A program made the translations under genes and the position numbers. The notes under the pieces were generated by a model that did no database searches, was not told the origin of the DNA, and saw only the letters and a list, made by a program, of their open reading frames with translations. Of a stretch of 43,326 nt of DNA, positions 1 to 8,808 are shown piece after piece. Source of the stretch: Achromobacter sp. RTa (lineage in GTDB: Bacteria > Pseudomonadota > Gammaproteobacteria > Burkholderiales > Burkholderiaceae_B); the NCBI RefSeq assembly GCF_000757485.1, contig NZ_JPYO01000046.1, positions 427,213 through 470,538 of the forward strand, in the 5' to 3' direction. Positions within the stretch are counted from its first letter, which is position 1. Every line of letters starts with the position of its first letter.

Positions 1-267
1 GTGGCGGCCTCTCGTGGGGTGTCAGACACTTGGCGCCAACGGGTGTCAGGCAGTTCGTGCCAAGGTTGTGTCTGACACCCGGGCGGCAATATCGCAAGCA
101 GTGGCAGCCTCTCGTGGGGTGTCAGACACTTGGTGCCAACGGGTGTCAGGCAGTTCGTGCCAAGGTTGTGTCTGACACCCGGGCGGCAATATCGCAAGCC
201 TTGGCGGCCTCTCGTGGGGTGTCAGACACTTGGTGCCAACGGGTGTCAGACACTAGGATGCCAGACG
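1..267. repeat. Palindromic repeat array 1 (100-bp period)
   Basis: Six perfect copies of the core GTGTC(A/T)GACAC occur at 19, 68, 119, 168, 219 and 243. They sit in a tandem unit of exactly 100 bp, repeated about 2.5 times and cut by the window edge. Within each unit the two cores are in opposite orientation (A-centred, then T-centred), so a 13-bp stem can form between them. A degenerate core (GTGTCAGGCAG) lies between them. The array ends about 10 bp downstream of the oxyR stop. No gene is supported here; the short open frames crossing it are repeat-derived. Confidence 0.9.
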
Positions 268-277
268 CTCCCGCAAA

Positions 278-1228
278 TCAATCCTGTACCGCGGCGGCCT
301 CTTCCGTCAGCATCCTGACGCCGGGCAGCTCGCAAGCGTAGACCGCTTGCGCCAAGGCCTCGATGGCGGCCAGGCGCGGGAAGCTGCGGCGCCACGCCAG
401 GACCACGCGGCGTTCCGGCACCTGGCCTTCGAACGGCAGGTAGCGCAGCAGGCTGTTGGCGGGGGGATGTTCGGGCACGGCGGTCACGGGCAGGACGGTG
501 ACGCCGATGCCCGCCGCCACCATGTGGCGGATGGTTTCAAGCGAGGAGCCCTCGAACGTGCGCTGAATGCCGTCACTGGCGGCCGAGAAGCGCGACAGTT
601 CGGGACAGACTTCAAGCACCTGGTCGCGGAAGCAATGGCCGCTGCCGAGCAGCAGCATGGTCTGCTGCTTCAGGTCCTGCGCGTCGATCGCCTGGCGGCG
701 GGCCAGTTCGTGGTCGTTGGGGACGGCCACGACGAAGGGCTCGTCGTACAGCGGCTGCATCACCAGGCCGGCTTCGGGCAGCGGCAAGGCCATGATGGCG
801 CAATCGATTTCGCCTTGGCGCAACAGCTCCACCAGGCGGACGGTGAAGTTTTCCTGCAGCAGCAGCGGCATCTGCGGCGTGCGGCCGATCTGCACGGGAA
901 CCAGCTTGGGCAGCAGGTACGGGCCGATGGTGTGGATGACGCCGACGCGCAGCGGCCCCGCCAGCGGATCGTGCCCCTGGCGCGCGATTTCCTTGATGCT
1001 GGCGCTTTCTTCCAGCACCTTCTGGGCCTGGGCCACGATGCGCTGCCCGATGGGCGTGACGCCCACTTCGGCGCCGCCGCGCTCGAACAGGGTTACGCCC
1101 AATTCGTCTTCCAGCTTGCGTATCGCGACCGAGAGCGTGGGCTGGCTGACGAAACAGGCCTCGGCCGCGCGGCCGAAGTGCCGCTCGCGCGCGACCGCGA
1201 CGATGTACTTGAGTTCGGTGAGAGTCAT
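278..1228 (-). CDS. oxyR: OxyR, hydrogen-peroxide-sensing LysR-type regulator
   Basis: Cytoplasmic transcription regulator of the peroxide stress response. It has 316 residues, the usual length being about 300-316. The N-terminal winged helix-turn-helix (about residues 1-60) has the standard LysR pattern, followed by a substrate-binding-like effector domain. The redox pair is visible: Cys199 (in GHCFRDQ) and Cys208 (in EVCPE), at the same spacing and numbering as the disulfide-forming cysteines of E. coli OxyR. This separates it from ordinary LysR proteins. It follows recG in the same direction with an 80-bp gap, so it may be cotranscribed from ridA-recG or have its own promoter there. The 3' end abuts repeat array 1. 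Confidence 0.95.
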   Translation of the reverse strand: MTLTELKYIVAVARERHFGRAAEACFVSQPTLSVAIRKLEDELGVTLFERGGAEVGVTPIGQRIVAQAQKVLEESASIKEIARQGHDPLAGPLRVGVIHTIGPYLLPKLVPVQIGRTPQMPLLLQENFTVRLVELLRQGEIDCAIMALPLPEAGLVMQPLYDEPFVVAVPNDHELARRQAIDAQDLKQQTMLLLGSGHCFRDQVLEVCPELSRFSAASDGIQRTFEGSSLETIRHMVAAGIGVTVLPVTAVPEHPPANSLLRYLPFEGQVPERRVVLAWRRSFPRLAAIEALAQAVYACELPGVRMLTEEAAAVQD

Positions 1229-1308
1229 GGTGGACTACGCCCCCGCGGGTTGCGCGCCGGCAAGATCGCCGGCGCTCGATAGATGGAAGTTCATGGCTGG
1301 CCGCATGC

Positions 1309-3399
1309 TCATGTGCGCAGGAAATCCTCGCGCCCGCGCATCCAGCGCGCCAGATGGGCCTCGACGGCCGCCGGATGCTCGGCGCGCAGCCAGACGGCCG
1401 CGTCGCGCGCGTCCTCGGCGATGGCGGCGTCCGTTTCCAGGTCGGCGAAGCGCAGCAGCGCCATGCCCGATTGGCGGGTGCCCAGGAATTCGCCCGGGCC
1501 GCGCTGTTCCAGGTCGCGCCGGGCGATCTCGAAGCCGTCGGAAGTTTCGAACATGGCCCGCAGGCGTTCGCGGGCCACCTGCGACAACGGCGTCTGATAC
1601 AGCAACACGCAGACCGATTCGGCGGTGCCGCGCCCTACCCGCCCGCGCAGCTGGTGCAACTGGGCCAGCCCGAAACGCTCGGCGTGCTCGATCACCATGA
1701 GCGAGGCGTTCGGCACGTCGACGCCGACCTCGATGACGGTGGTGGCCACCAAAAGGTCCACTTCGCCGTCGCGGAACGCCTGCATCACGGCGGCTTTCTC
1801 GGCCTGCGGCAAGCGGCCATGCACCAATCCGATGCGCAGATCGGGCAGGTCCGCCTGCATGCCTTCATAGGTGTCTACGGCCGTCTGGAGTTCCAGCGCC
1901 TCGCTTTCCTCGACCAGCGGACAGACCCAATAGGCCTGTTGCCCGCCACGCGCGGCCTGGGCGATATGGGCAATGACTTCTTCGCGCCGCGCATCCGACA
2001 CCAGCTTGGTCACGACCGGCGTGCGCCCCGGCGGCAGTTCGTCGATGACGGACACGTCCAGGTCGGCGAAGAAGGTCATGGCCAGCGTGCGGGGAATCGG
2101 CGTGGCGCTCATGTTGAGCTGGTGCGGCACGATACGGCCGCGCACGGTCTCGCCCTTGCGCGTGAGGGCCAGGCGCTGCCCCACGCCAAAGCGGTGCTGT
2201 TCATCGACGATGGACAGGCCCAGCCGGTGGAATTCGACGTGATCCTGGATCAGCGCCTGCGTGCCCACGACCAGCTGCACGCTGCCGTCGGCGGCCGCGG
2301 CGGCGGCTTCGCGACGCGCCTTGGCGCTCAGGCTGCCGCTCAGCCAGGCCACGTTCACGCCCAATGGCTGCAGCCACGAGACCAGCTTGCGGAAATGCTG
2401 TTCCGCCAGGATCTCGGTGGGCGCCATCAGCGCAACCTGGGCGCCGCCGGCGATGGCCTGCGCCGCGGCGATCGCCGCCACCACGGTCTTGCCGCTGCCG
2501 ACGTCGCCTTGCAGCAGGCGATGCATGGGATATGGCTTGGCGAGGTCAGCGGAAACTTCCCGGACCACCCGCTCCTGCGCCCCCGTGAGCTTGAACGGCA
2601 ACGCCTCATACAGCCTGGCGACCAGCCCGCCGGGTTCGTTGCGCACCGGCAGGGGCTCCGCCTCTTTGATCCGGCGCGCCGCCCGCGCCGCCGCCAGGGA
2701 CAGCTGCTGGGCCAGCAGCTCGTCGAATTTGATGCGGCGCCAGGCGGGATGCACGCGGTCCAGCAGGGCCGCTTCGGATTCCCCCTGAGCGGGCGTGTGC
2801 AGGGCGCGGATCGCGGGTTCGAATGGAGGCAGATCGTAACGCGCGCGCGCTTCGTCGGGCAGGGTGTCGGACAGGTCCGCGCGATCCAGCGCCTGGGCGA
2901 TGGCGCGGCGCAAGGTCAGCTGCGGCAGCCCTTCGGTGCTGGGATACACGGGAGTGAGCGCGGTGGGCAGCGGCGCATCCGCGTTCGTCATGCGGGGGTG
3001 GACCATTTCGCGGCCGAAAAGCCCCCCGCGGACCTCGCCGCGCGCGCGCAGGCGCTTGCCCACGCTGACCTGCTTCTGCTGGCTGGGATAGAAATTCAGC
3101 CAGCGCAATTGGAGTTCGCCGCTATCGTCCGCCAAGGTGGCAGTGAGCTGGCGCCGAGGCCGGTACAGCACCTCGGATTTGGTGATTTCGCCTTCGACCT
3201 GGGCGGCGAAGCCCGGCCTCAGCGAGCTGATGGGCACGACACGGGTTTCGTCTTCGTAGCGCAGCGGCAGGTGCAGCACGAAATCCTCGGGCAGCACCAG
3301 ACCCAGGTTACGGAGCTTGCGCTCCGTATCCGTCATGGCCTTGCCGGCGCCTTTGGTGTCGGCGCCGGATCGCTTGGAAGCCGCGGCCGCGGCCGGCAT
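1309..3399 (-). CDS. recG: RecG, ATP-dependent branched-DNA helicase
   Basis: Helicase that regresses stalled forks and migrates Holliday junctions in DNA repair. It has 696 residues. An N-terminal OB-fold wedge domain (about 60-150) is followed by the two superfamily 2 helicase lobes: Walker A GDVGSGKT at 298-305, the RecG-type DEQH box (DEQHRFGV) at 399-406, and a C-terminal lobe containing QLRGRVGRG. The first 21 residues are Ala/Lys-rich and unlike the family, so Met22 (start at 3336) is a real alternative start; an AGGGG lies about 15 nt before the longer start. The stop of ridA is 40 bp upstream and oxyR follows, which suggests a ridA-recG-oxyR transcription unit. Confidence 0.95.
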   Translation of the reverse strand: MPAAAAASKRSGADTKGAGKAMTDTERKLRNLGLVLPEDFVLHLPLRYEDETRVVPISSLRPGFAAQVEGEITKSEVLYRPRRQLTATLADDSGELQLRWLNFYPSQQKQVSVGKRLRARGEVRGGLFGREMVHPRMTNADAPLPTALTPVYPSTEGLPQLTLRRAIAQALDRADLSDTLPDEARARYDLPPFEPAIRALHTPAQGESEAALLDRVHPAWRRIKFDELLAQQLSLAAARAARRIKEAEPLPVRNEPGGLVARLYEALPFKLTGAQERVVREVSADLAKPYPMHRLLQGDVGSGKTVVAAIAAAQAIAGGAQVALMAPTEILAEQHFRKLVSWLQPLGVNVAWLSGSLSAKARREAAAAAADGSVQLVVGTQALIQDHVEFHRLGLSIVDEQHRFGVGQRLALTRKGETVRGRIVPHQLNMSATPIPRTLAMTFFADLDVSVIDELPPGRTPVVTKLVSDARREEVIAHIAQAARGGQQAYWVCPLVEESEALELQTAVDTYEGMQADLPDLRIGLVHGRLPQAEKAAVMQAFRDGEVDLLVATTVIEVGVDVPNASLMVIEHAERFGLAQLHQLRGRVGRGTAESVCVLLYQTPLSQVARERLRAMFETSDGFEIARRDLEQRGPGEFLGTRQSGMALLRFADLETDAAIAEDARDAAVWLRAEHPAAVEAHLARWMRGREDFLRT

Positions 3400-3439
3400 G
3401 AAAGAACGAACCCCTGGTTCGAAACGTCCCGGGTACGCC

Positions 3440-3826
3440 CTAGAGGACCAGGATGGCCTCGACCTCGAACTGGGCGCCCTTGGGCAGGCTGGCCACGCCG
3501 ATCGTGGAGCGCGCCGGGAACGGCTGGGGAATGATCTCCGCCATGATGGCGTTGGCCGCCGTGAACTTGCCGAGGTCGGTCAGGAACAGCGTCAGCTTGA
3601 CGACGTTGTCCAGCGTGCCGCCCGCGGCGGTGATGACTTCCTGCATGTTGGCGAACGCCTGGCGCACCTGGGCGTCGAAATTCTCGGAAACCAGGTCGCC
3701 GGTGCCCGGCTCCAGGCCGATCTGGCCCGAAAGGTAGACAGTCTTGGTGCCGCTTGCGGCAACCGCTTGCGAGTAAGGGCCGACCGCGGCGGGCGCGGTG
3801 TCGGTGTGGATGATTTGCTTGCTCAT
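3440..3826 (-). CDS. ridA: RidA-family enamine/imine deaminase
   Basis: A 128-residue protein of the YjgF/YER057c/UK114 family. Known members hydrolyse reactive 2-aminoacrylate and related enamines released by PLP enzymes, protecting those enzymes in the cytoplasm; they are trimers with active sites between subunits. The family signature near the C terminus (PARSTIGV) places the catalytic arginine at residue 106, equivalent to Arg105 of characterised RidA, and the Glu in FEVEAI is also present. Length matches the family. The start is supported by AAGGAT about 10 nt upstream. It is the first gene before recG. Substrate specificity within the wider Rid family cannot be settled from sequence. 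Confidence 0.92.
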   Translation of the reverse strand: MSKQIIHTDTAPAAVGPYSQAVAASGTKTVYLSGQIGLEPGTGDLVSENFDAQVRQAFANMQEVITAAGGTLDNVVKLTLFLTDLGKFTAANAIMAEIIPQPFPARSTIGVASLPKGAQFEVEAILVL

Positions 3827-3957
3827 GGGCGGAATCCTTCAGATGACGGATAGAAGCTACAACTATCGAAGTTTAATCAGCAATAGACATTTGCGAAAGT
3901 ACCGGGAAGCCGTAGGACGGATGCTGGATTGCTGGGTGGGGCCGGACTGACGATTCA

Positions 3958-4091
3958 GGGTGTCAGACACCCTTGTGGCGGTGGTTGGCGGTGACGGGGA
4001 TTGGACGGGTGTCAGACACTAGCTGTGGGCCCGCGTCAGACACTGGCTGTGGGCCGGTGCCAGACACTGGCTGTGGGCCGGTGCCAGACGG
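3958..4091. repeat. Palindromic repeat array 2, partly inside a coding region
   Basis: A perfect 15-bp palindrome (GGGTGTCAGACACCC) at 3958-3972 and a second perfect core at 4009-4019 are followed by a degenerating 24-bp tandem repeat (unit TGTGGGCCGGTGCCAGACAC plus four bases) to about 4091. The array overlaps the last codons of the LysR gene. Because 24 bp equals eight codons, the repeats are read in frame as an octapeptide (GTGPQPVS). The LysR stop codon lies in the palindrome at 3963-3965. Confidence 0.88.
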
Positions 4092-5000
4092 TACGTTGAC
4101 GCCGCCCGGCCTGTCGATATCTCCCCGGTGTTCCCGCAGCAGGTCATACAGGGCCTGGGCGGCGACGGACAGCGTGCGGCCCTTGCGCTGCACCAGGTAG
4201 AGCGGGCGGGTCAGGGCCTTGCCGGCCAAAGGCACGATGCGCAGGTCCGGGCCGCCGAAATGGAACAGCGTCATCGCGGGCACCACCGAAATGCCCAGCC
4301 CCGCCCGCACCAGCCCGGTTGCCGTGGCCAGGTGTTCCACCTCGAACACCGGCGCCGGCGCATCCGCGCCGAACGCTTCGTCCAGATGCTTGCGCACGCT
4401 GCTGCCGCGCGCAAGCTGGATCACAGGATAGCGCAGGATATCGCGCAGCCGGACCTTGCCCGCGCCGGCCAGGGGATGGTCGGCGCGGCACACCAGGAAG
4501 TAGCGGTCCGCGTGCAGGAATTCGCTGTCCAGCTCGCTCATGTCCGGGCGCCGGGACGCCACCGCGAAGTCCACCTGCCCCCCATGCACCATGTCCAGGC
4601 AGGGATCCAGCAAGGCATCCCGCAGGTCGACCGCGATTCCAGGGTGGGCGTCGCGGAAACGGGCCAAAAGCTCCGGCAGCCAGCCCGCGGCCAATGAAGG
4701 CAAGGCCGCAAGCGCCACCCGCCCGCGCCTGCGGGCCGCATGGTCGCGCAGATCGCCCATGACGAGCTCCATGTCGGCCAGCAGCCGGCGGGCCGTGGCG
4801 TCCAGGACCCGGCCCTCGGCCGTCAGCTCCACGTGCCGGGTGTTGCGGTCGAACAGCCGCAGGCCGGCGCTGTCTTCCAGCTGCCGGATCAAGGCGCTGA
4901 AGGCGGGCTGCGTGAGATGGCAGCGCTGGGCTGCCCGGGTGAAGTGTTTCTCATCGGCCAGGGCAACGAAGGCGCGCAGTTGGCGGGCAGACAGATTCAT
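3963..5000 (-). CDS. LysR-type transcription regulator with repeat-encoded tail
   Basis: A 345-residue LysR regulator. It has an N-terminal helix-turn-helix (about 1-60, with the usual HFTRAAQRCHLTQPAFSALI pattern) and an effector-binding domain to about residue 305. It is divergent from the AtuA gene at 5103, with a 102-bp shared promoter region, so it probably controls that operon; the inducer is unknown. About 35 C-terminal residues beyond the normal LysR end are encoded by repeat array 2. They comprise near-identical octapeptides (GTGPQPVS and variants) and end Lys-Gly-Val at the TGA of the palindrome. The natural stop seems to have been lost and the repeat read as coding. The tail is probably not needed for function, but this is inference. 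Confidence 0.88.
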   Translation of the reverse strand: MNLSARQLRAFVALADEKHFTRAAQRCHLTQPAFSALIRQLEDSAGLRLFDRNTRHVELTAEGRVLDATARRLLADMELVMGDLRDHAARRRGRVALAALPSLAAGWLPELLARFRDAHPGIAVDLRDALLDPCLDMVHGGQVDFAVASRRPDMSELDSEFLHADRYFLVCRADHPLAGAGKVRLRDILRYPVIQLARGSSVRKHLDEAFGADAPAPVFEVEHLATATGLVRAGLGISVVPAMTLFHFGGPDLRIVPLAGKALTRPLYLVQRKGRTLSVAAQALYDLLREHRGDIDRPGGVNVPSGTGPQPVSGTGPQPVSDAGPQLVSDTRPIPVTANHRHKGV

Positions 5001-5034
5001 TGGTTTTATCTATGAATTGATCCGATCTTTCTAT

Positions 5035-5063
5035 TTTACTGATCATCTACCCGTGCCTATAGT
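5035..5063 (+). promoter_or_regulatory. Candidate sigma70 promoter of the AtuA operon
   Basis: TTTACT (-35, 4 of 6 consensus) at 5035-5040 and TATAGT (-10, 5 of 6) at 5058-5063, with a 17-bp spacer, inside the AT-rich gap between the divergent LysR gene and the AtuA gene. Transcription would start near 5070, about 33 nt before the AtuA start codon. No convincing LysR T-N11-A palindrome was picked out. Confidence 0.4.
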
Positions 5064-5102
5064 GATTCCGGACACCTCTTCACGCACAGACCCAGGCCCC
5101 TC

Positions 5103-6461
5103 ATGCCCCAATCCCCCCTGCTCATCGGCTGCGCCTCCGGCTTCTCCGGAGACCGCAGCGACGGCGCCGCGGCCGTGGTGCGCACGCTGGCCGCCCGCGG
5201 CGGCGGCGCGCTGATCTTCGAAACGCTGGCCGAGCGCACGCTGGCGCTGGCGCAACTGGCCCGCAACGAGGATCCGGCGCGCGGCTATGAGCCGCTGCTG
5301 GACGAATTGGTCGGGCCGGTGCTGGGCGACTGCCTGCGCCACGGCATCAGCATCGTCGGCAACTTCGGCGCAGCCAATCCTTCCGGCGCCGCCCGGCGCA
5401 TTGCCGAACTCGCCCGCCAACAGGGCCTGCCCCCTCCCCGCATCGCGGTGGTCCATGGCGATGCGCTGGCCAGCGCGTCGCAACGGGACCTGCTGCGCCA
5501 GCGCCTGGGCGGCGCGCTGGACGGGCTGGACGTGGTCAGCGCCAACGCCTATCTGGGCGCGGCCGAGATCGCGCAGGCCCTGTCCGCCGGCGCCCAGATC
5601 GTGGTGGCGGGCCGCGTGGCGGACCCCTCGCTGACGCTGGGCCCTGCGCTTGCCCACTTCGGCTGGAGCCTGGACGATTGGCCCCGCCTGGGCCGGGCCA
5701 CGATGGCCGGCCACATGCTGGAATGCGGCCTGCAGGTGACGGGCGGCTATTTCTGCGTGCCGGGCCTGAAGGACGTGCCGGACGTGCACGCCGCCGGCTT
5801 TCCCATCGCCGAGATCCACGAAGACGGCGAATTCGTCATCGGCAAGGCCGACGGCACCGGCGGCATGGTCGATGCGCGCACCGTCAAGGAACAGCTGCTG
5901 TATGAAGTGCATGACCCCGCGCGCTATCTGACGCCCGACGTGGTCGCGGACCTCAGCCGGGCCAGCGTGGCCGAGCTGGGCGCGGACCGCGTGGCGGTGC
6001 GCGGCGTTACGGGCCATGCGCGCCCGGACGAGCTCAAGGTCAATGTCTGCTACCGCGGAGGCTGGCTGGCGGAAGCCGAAATCTCCTATGCGGGAGTGCA
6101 GGCCGAGGCGCGCGCCCGCCTGGCGGCCGACATCGTGCGCAAGCGCGTGGACCCGGCGCTGCGCCTGCGGGCCGACCTGATCGGCGCCATCAGCATCCTT
6201 GCCGACGATGCGGGCGAGATGCGCCGCGCCCTGCCCGAAGGCCTTGCGCGCGACGTGCGGCTGCGCATCGCCACGGAACACCAGGACCGCAAGCTGGCCG
6301 AGAGCGTGCTGCGCGAAGTCAATGCGCTTTACACCTGCGGCCCGGCCGGCGGCGGCGGCGTGCGCACCGCGCTGCGGCCTCGCCTGAACATGATGTCCTG
6401 CACCCTGCCCCGCGCCGCCGTGCCCAGCGGCTGGACCTTCCTGGAGGAGGCCGCGCAATGA
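5103..6461 (+). CDS. AtuA-family protein (DUF1446)
   Basis: A 452-residue protein of the acyclic terpene utilisation AtuA family (formerly DUF1446). The N terminus (IGCASGFSGDRSDGA) and the segment NFGAANPSGAARR (about residues 83-95) are typical, as is the glycine-rich VVAGRVADPSLTLGP. Family members are cytoplasmic and occur in degradation clusters for terpenes, branched acids and other hydroxyacids; no catalytic step is firmly established for most. Its stop overlaps the next start by 4 nt (ATGA), so the two are translationally coupled. With the Bug receptor downstream and the divergent LysR gene it forms a compact uptake-and-catabolism unit. The substrate cannot be read from the sequence. 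Confidence 0.85.
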   Translation: MPQSPLLIGCASGFSGDRSDGAAAVVRTLAARGGGALIFETLAERTLALAQLARNEDPARGYEPLLDELVGPVLGDCLRHGISIVGNFGAANPSGAARRIAELARQQGLPPPRIAVVHGDALASASQRDLLRQRLGGALDGLDVVSANAYLGAAEIAQALSAGAQIVVAGRVADPSLTLGPALAHFGWSLDDWPRLGRATMAGHMLECGLQVTGGYFCVPGLKDVPDVHAAGFPIAEIHEDGEFVIGKADGTGGMVDARTVKEQLLYEVHDPARYLTPDVVADLSRASVAELGADRVAVRGVTGHARPDELKVNVCYRGGWLAEAEISYAGVQAEARARLAADIVRKRVDPALRLRADLIGAISILADDAGEMRRALPEGLARDVRLRIATEHQDRKLAESVLREVNALYTCGPAGGGGVRTALRPRLNMMSCTLPRAAVPSGWTFLEEAAQ

Positions 6462-6841
6462 GCCCCCGATCGATTTCCGTTCCCCTCTACCGCCTCGGCC
6501 ACAGCCGCTCCGGAGACAAGGGCGACATCTCGAATCTCAGCCTCATCGCCTGGGATCCGGAGTGCTACGAAGTGCTGGCGGCGCAAGTGACCGAGGAGCG
6601 CGTCGCGGCCTGGTTCGCCTACCGCCATCCCCGGCGCGTGACACGCTACGCGCTGCCGATGCTGCATGCGATGAACTTCGTGCTCGAGGGCGTGCTGGAC
6701 GGCGGCGTCAACGACGCCCTGAACCTAGACACGCACGGCAAGAGCCTGTCCTTCAGATTGCTGGACATGACGGTGGAGGTCAGCCCCGCGCTGGCCAGCC
6801 GGCTGCCAGACATACCCGGCGACCGTCCCGCGGCCGCCTGA
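6458..6841 (+). CDS. Small AtuA-like partner protein
   Basis: A 127-residue protein beginning with the segment LGHSRSGDKGDISNLSLIA, the hallmark of the short AtuA-associated domain predicted to have a ferredoxin-like fold. In many bacteria this domain is either the C-terminal part of a long AtuA-type protein or, as here, a separate gene directly after it. The 4-nt start/stop overlap with the AtuA gene indicates coupled expression and probably a complex (inference). No signal peptide or membrane segment is seen. A Bug receptor follows 36 bp downstream. Confidence 0.8.
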   Translation: MSPRSISVPLYRLGHSRSGDKGDISNLSLIAWDPECYEVLAAQVTEERVAAWFAYRHPRRVTRYALPMLHAMNFVLEGVLDGGVNDALNLDTHGKSLSFRLLDMTVEVSPALASRLPDIPGDRPAAA

Positions 6842-6877
6842 TTTCAGTTCCCCATAAAAACACCACAGGAGACACAC

Positions 6878-7840
6878 ATGCGCATCGCTTTCAAGGGCCG
6901 CCTGGCCCTGCTGGTGGCCGCGGCCCTTCCCTTGCCGGCGCTGGCCCAGTTCCCCACGAAGCCCATCACCTTCATCGTGCCCTTCGCGGCCGGCAGCGCC
7001 ACCGACCAGATCGGGCGCGCGATCGGACAAGGCGTCACCGAACAGACCGGCCAGGCCGTGGTCATCGAAAACAAGCCCGGCGCCAGCGCCATGATCGGCG
7101 CGGCCGCGGGCGCCCGCGCGGCTCCGGACGGCTACACGGTGCTGATCACCACCAACACCACGCACGCCGCCAACGAACATCTGTACAAGAGCCTCACGTA
7201 CGACCCCGTCAAGGACTACGCGCCGCTGACGCTGCTGGGCAAAGGCGGCCAGATCATGGTGGTCAATCCCAATTCGCCCGCCAAGACCGTCGGTGAATTC
7301 CTGGCGCAGGCCAAGCAGCAGCCGGGCAAGCTGAGTTTCGGCAGCGGCAGCTCCAGCAGCCGCATTGCCGGGGAACTGCTGCAGCAGATGGCGAACATCC
7401 AGTTGCTGCACGTGCCGTACAAGAGCAATCCGCTGGCGATCACCGACCTGCTGGGCGGCCAGATCGACATGATGATCACCGACACCGCCACCGGCCTGCC
7501 CCAGGTCAAGTCGGGCAAGCTGCGCGCCCTGGGCGTGACCGGCCAGGCACGGTCCGCGCTGGCGCCGGACGTCCCCACCATCGCCGAATCGGGCGTGCCG
7601 GGCTACGAGATGGGTTACTGGTTTGCCGCCTACGCGCCCGCCGGCACGCCGCCCGACGTGGTCAAGCGCCTGAACGAATTGCTGGTGAAAGCCACGCAGA
7701 CCGCGCCCGCCAAGCAGTTCTATACACAGACGGGCACGGACCCCGCCACCTCCACGCCCACCGAACTCGCGCAGTTCCAGCAAGCGGAATCGAAGAAATG
7801 GGGCGGCATCATTAAGAAAGCGGGCATCCAGCCCGAGTAA
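6878..7840 (+). CDS. Bug-family periplasmic binding protein (tripartite tricarboxylate transporter type)
   Basis: A 320-residue exported solute receptor. A signal peptide of about 23 residues (ending ALPLPALA before QFPTKPI) is followed by the Bug fold, with the family segments PITFIVPFAAGSATDQIGR and NKPGASAMIG. Bug proteins bind carboxylates and related organic acids in the periplasm, and most are orphans without linked TctAB membrane subunits, as is the case here. The leader GGAGACACAC immediately before the ATG is a strong ribosome-binding site. It is the third gene of the AtuA operon, which suggests that it binds the substrate (or an inducer-related acid) of that pathway. The ligand is unknown. 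Confidence 0.9.
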   Translation: MRIAFKGRLALLVAAALPLPALAQFPTKPITFIVPFAAGSATDQIGRAIGQGVTEQTGQAVVIENKPGASAMIGAAAGARAAPDGYTVLITTNTTHAANEHLYKSLTYDPVKDYAPLTLLGKGGQIMVVNPNSPAKTVGEFLAQAKQQPGKLSFGSGSSSSRIAGELLQQMANIQLLHVPYKSNPLAITDLLGGQIDMMITDTATGLPQVKSGKLRALGVTGQARSALAPDVPTIAESGVPGYEMGYWFAAYAPAGTPPDVVKRLNELLVKATQTAPAKQFYTQTGTDPATSTPTELAQFQQAESKKWGGIIKKAGIQPE

Positions 7841-7868
7841 GCGGCGGCCCCGGGAGGCCAGGGCGCCG

Positions 7869-8771
7869 CTACAGCGCGTCGCTGGCCGACAGCATGGGGC
7901 TGCCGGCGATGCGCTGCGTGATGGAGCGGCAGGCCTCCAGCAGCGGCGCGACATAGGCCGAAGCGGTATCGGGCTTCTGGCGGAAACGCAGCGTGCTGAC
8001 GCTGATGGCCGCCACCGGCATGCCGTTCTGTCCGTAGATGGGCGCGCCGAAGCAATGGATCCCGGCCTCGTTCTCTTCTTCGTCCGCGGCCCAGCCCCGT
8101 TCGCGCACGCGCTCCAGCTGCAGGCGCAGGTCCGCCATGTTTTTCACCGTATTGGGCGGGTGCAGCGCAAAGGGCTGCGGCAGCAGCTCCAGCGCGGCCT
8201 GCAGCCCCGCCTCGTCCAGCATGGCCAGATAGGCCTTGCCTACCGCCGTCGAGTGCATGGAGACGTTGGTGCCGATGCGTGAATTCATCTGCACCACGCT
8301 GGGGCTTTCCAGCTTCTCTATATAGACCATGTGCGGCCCGTTGGGCACGGCCAGGTGCACGGTTTCGCCGGTAACGTCGCGCAGGCGCTTCAGGTCCTCG
8401 ACTGCGGCGAGGCGCATCTCGGACCGCCCCCAGCTGCGGCTGGCCAGCTGGATCAGGCGCGGGCCCAGCGTGAGCTTGCCTGTGCCGGGATGTTCGGCCA
8501 GCAGCCGCTCGGCGACCAGCGCGGCCACGGTGCGGTAGACGGTGGGCCGCGGGTAGCCGCTGACCTTGCTGAGTTCGGCCACCGTCATGGATTCGGGCGT
8601 GTCCGCCACCACCTGCAATACATGCATGAACTTCGAGAAGGCGGCTGTCCCCGCCACCTGCGCGGCGGGCGGCCTGGAAACGGACTGGGATTCTGGCATG
8701 GCGGAAAGCGTGGCGTAGTCTGACGGACTGGATAAGCGAGGCCGCGCCGCGCTGGCGGGCGACTTCGCCAT
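7869..8771 (-). CDS. IclR-family transcription regulator
   Basis: A 300-residue IclR regulator. A low-complexity N-terminal stretch (about 1-40) precedes the winged helix-turn-helix (about 43-100, including VAELSKVSGYPRPTVYRTVAAL) and the C-terminal effector domain with SRIGTNVSMHSTAVGKAYLA. The chosen start has GGGGA upstream; Met25 is an alternative. It is the last gene of a minus-strand series cupin, Bug, SDR, SDR, IclR, with only 37 bp after the second SDR, so it probably regulates its own operon. IclR proteins commonly control aromatic-acid pathways, consistent with the cupin upstream. Effector unknown. Confidence 0.9.
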   Translation of the reverse strand: MAKSPASAARPRLSSPSDYATLSAMPESQSVSRPPAAQVAGTAAFSKFMHVLQVVADTPESMTVAELSKVSGYPRPTVYRTVAALVAERLLAEHPGTGKLTLGPRLIQLASRSWGRSEMRLAAVEDLKRLRDVTGETVHLAVPNGPHMVYIEKLESPSVVQMNSRIGTNVSMHSTAVGKAYLAMLDEAGLQAALELLPQPFALHPPNTVKNMADLRLQLERVRERGWAADEEENEAGIHCFGAPIYGQNGMPVAAISVSTLRFRQKPDTASAYVAPLLEACRSITQRIAGSPMLSASDAL

Positions 8772-8808
8772 TATCCCCGCAAACGCCGGCCGGCGTGCAT
8801 GAAGGCCG

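Noticed and set aside
30..341. 103-codon frame through repeat array 1
   Set aside because: Translation consists of reiterated repeat sequence; no start signal and no family resemblance.
1354..3534. 726-codon open frame opposite recG
   Set aside because: Antisense shadow of a high-GC gene; composition (His/Gln/Arg rich) and lack of any domain mark it as non-coding, while recG has full motifs.
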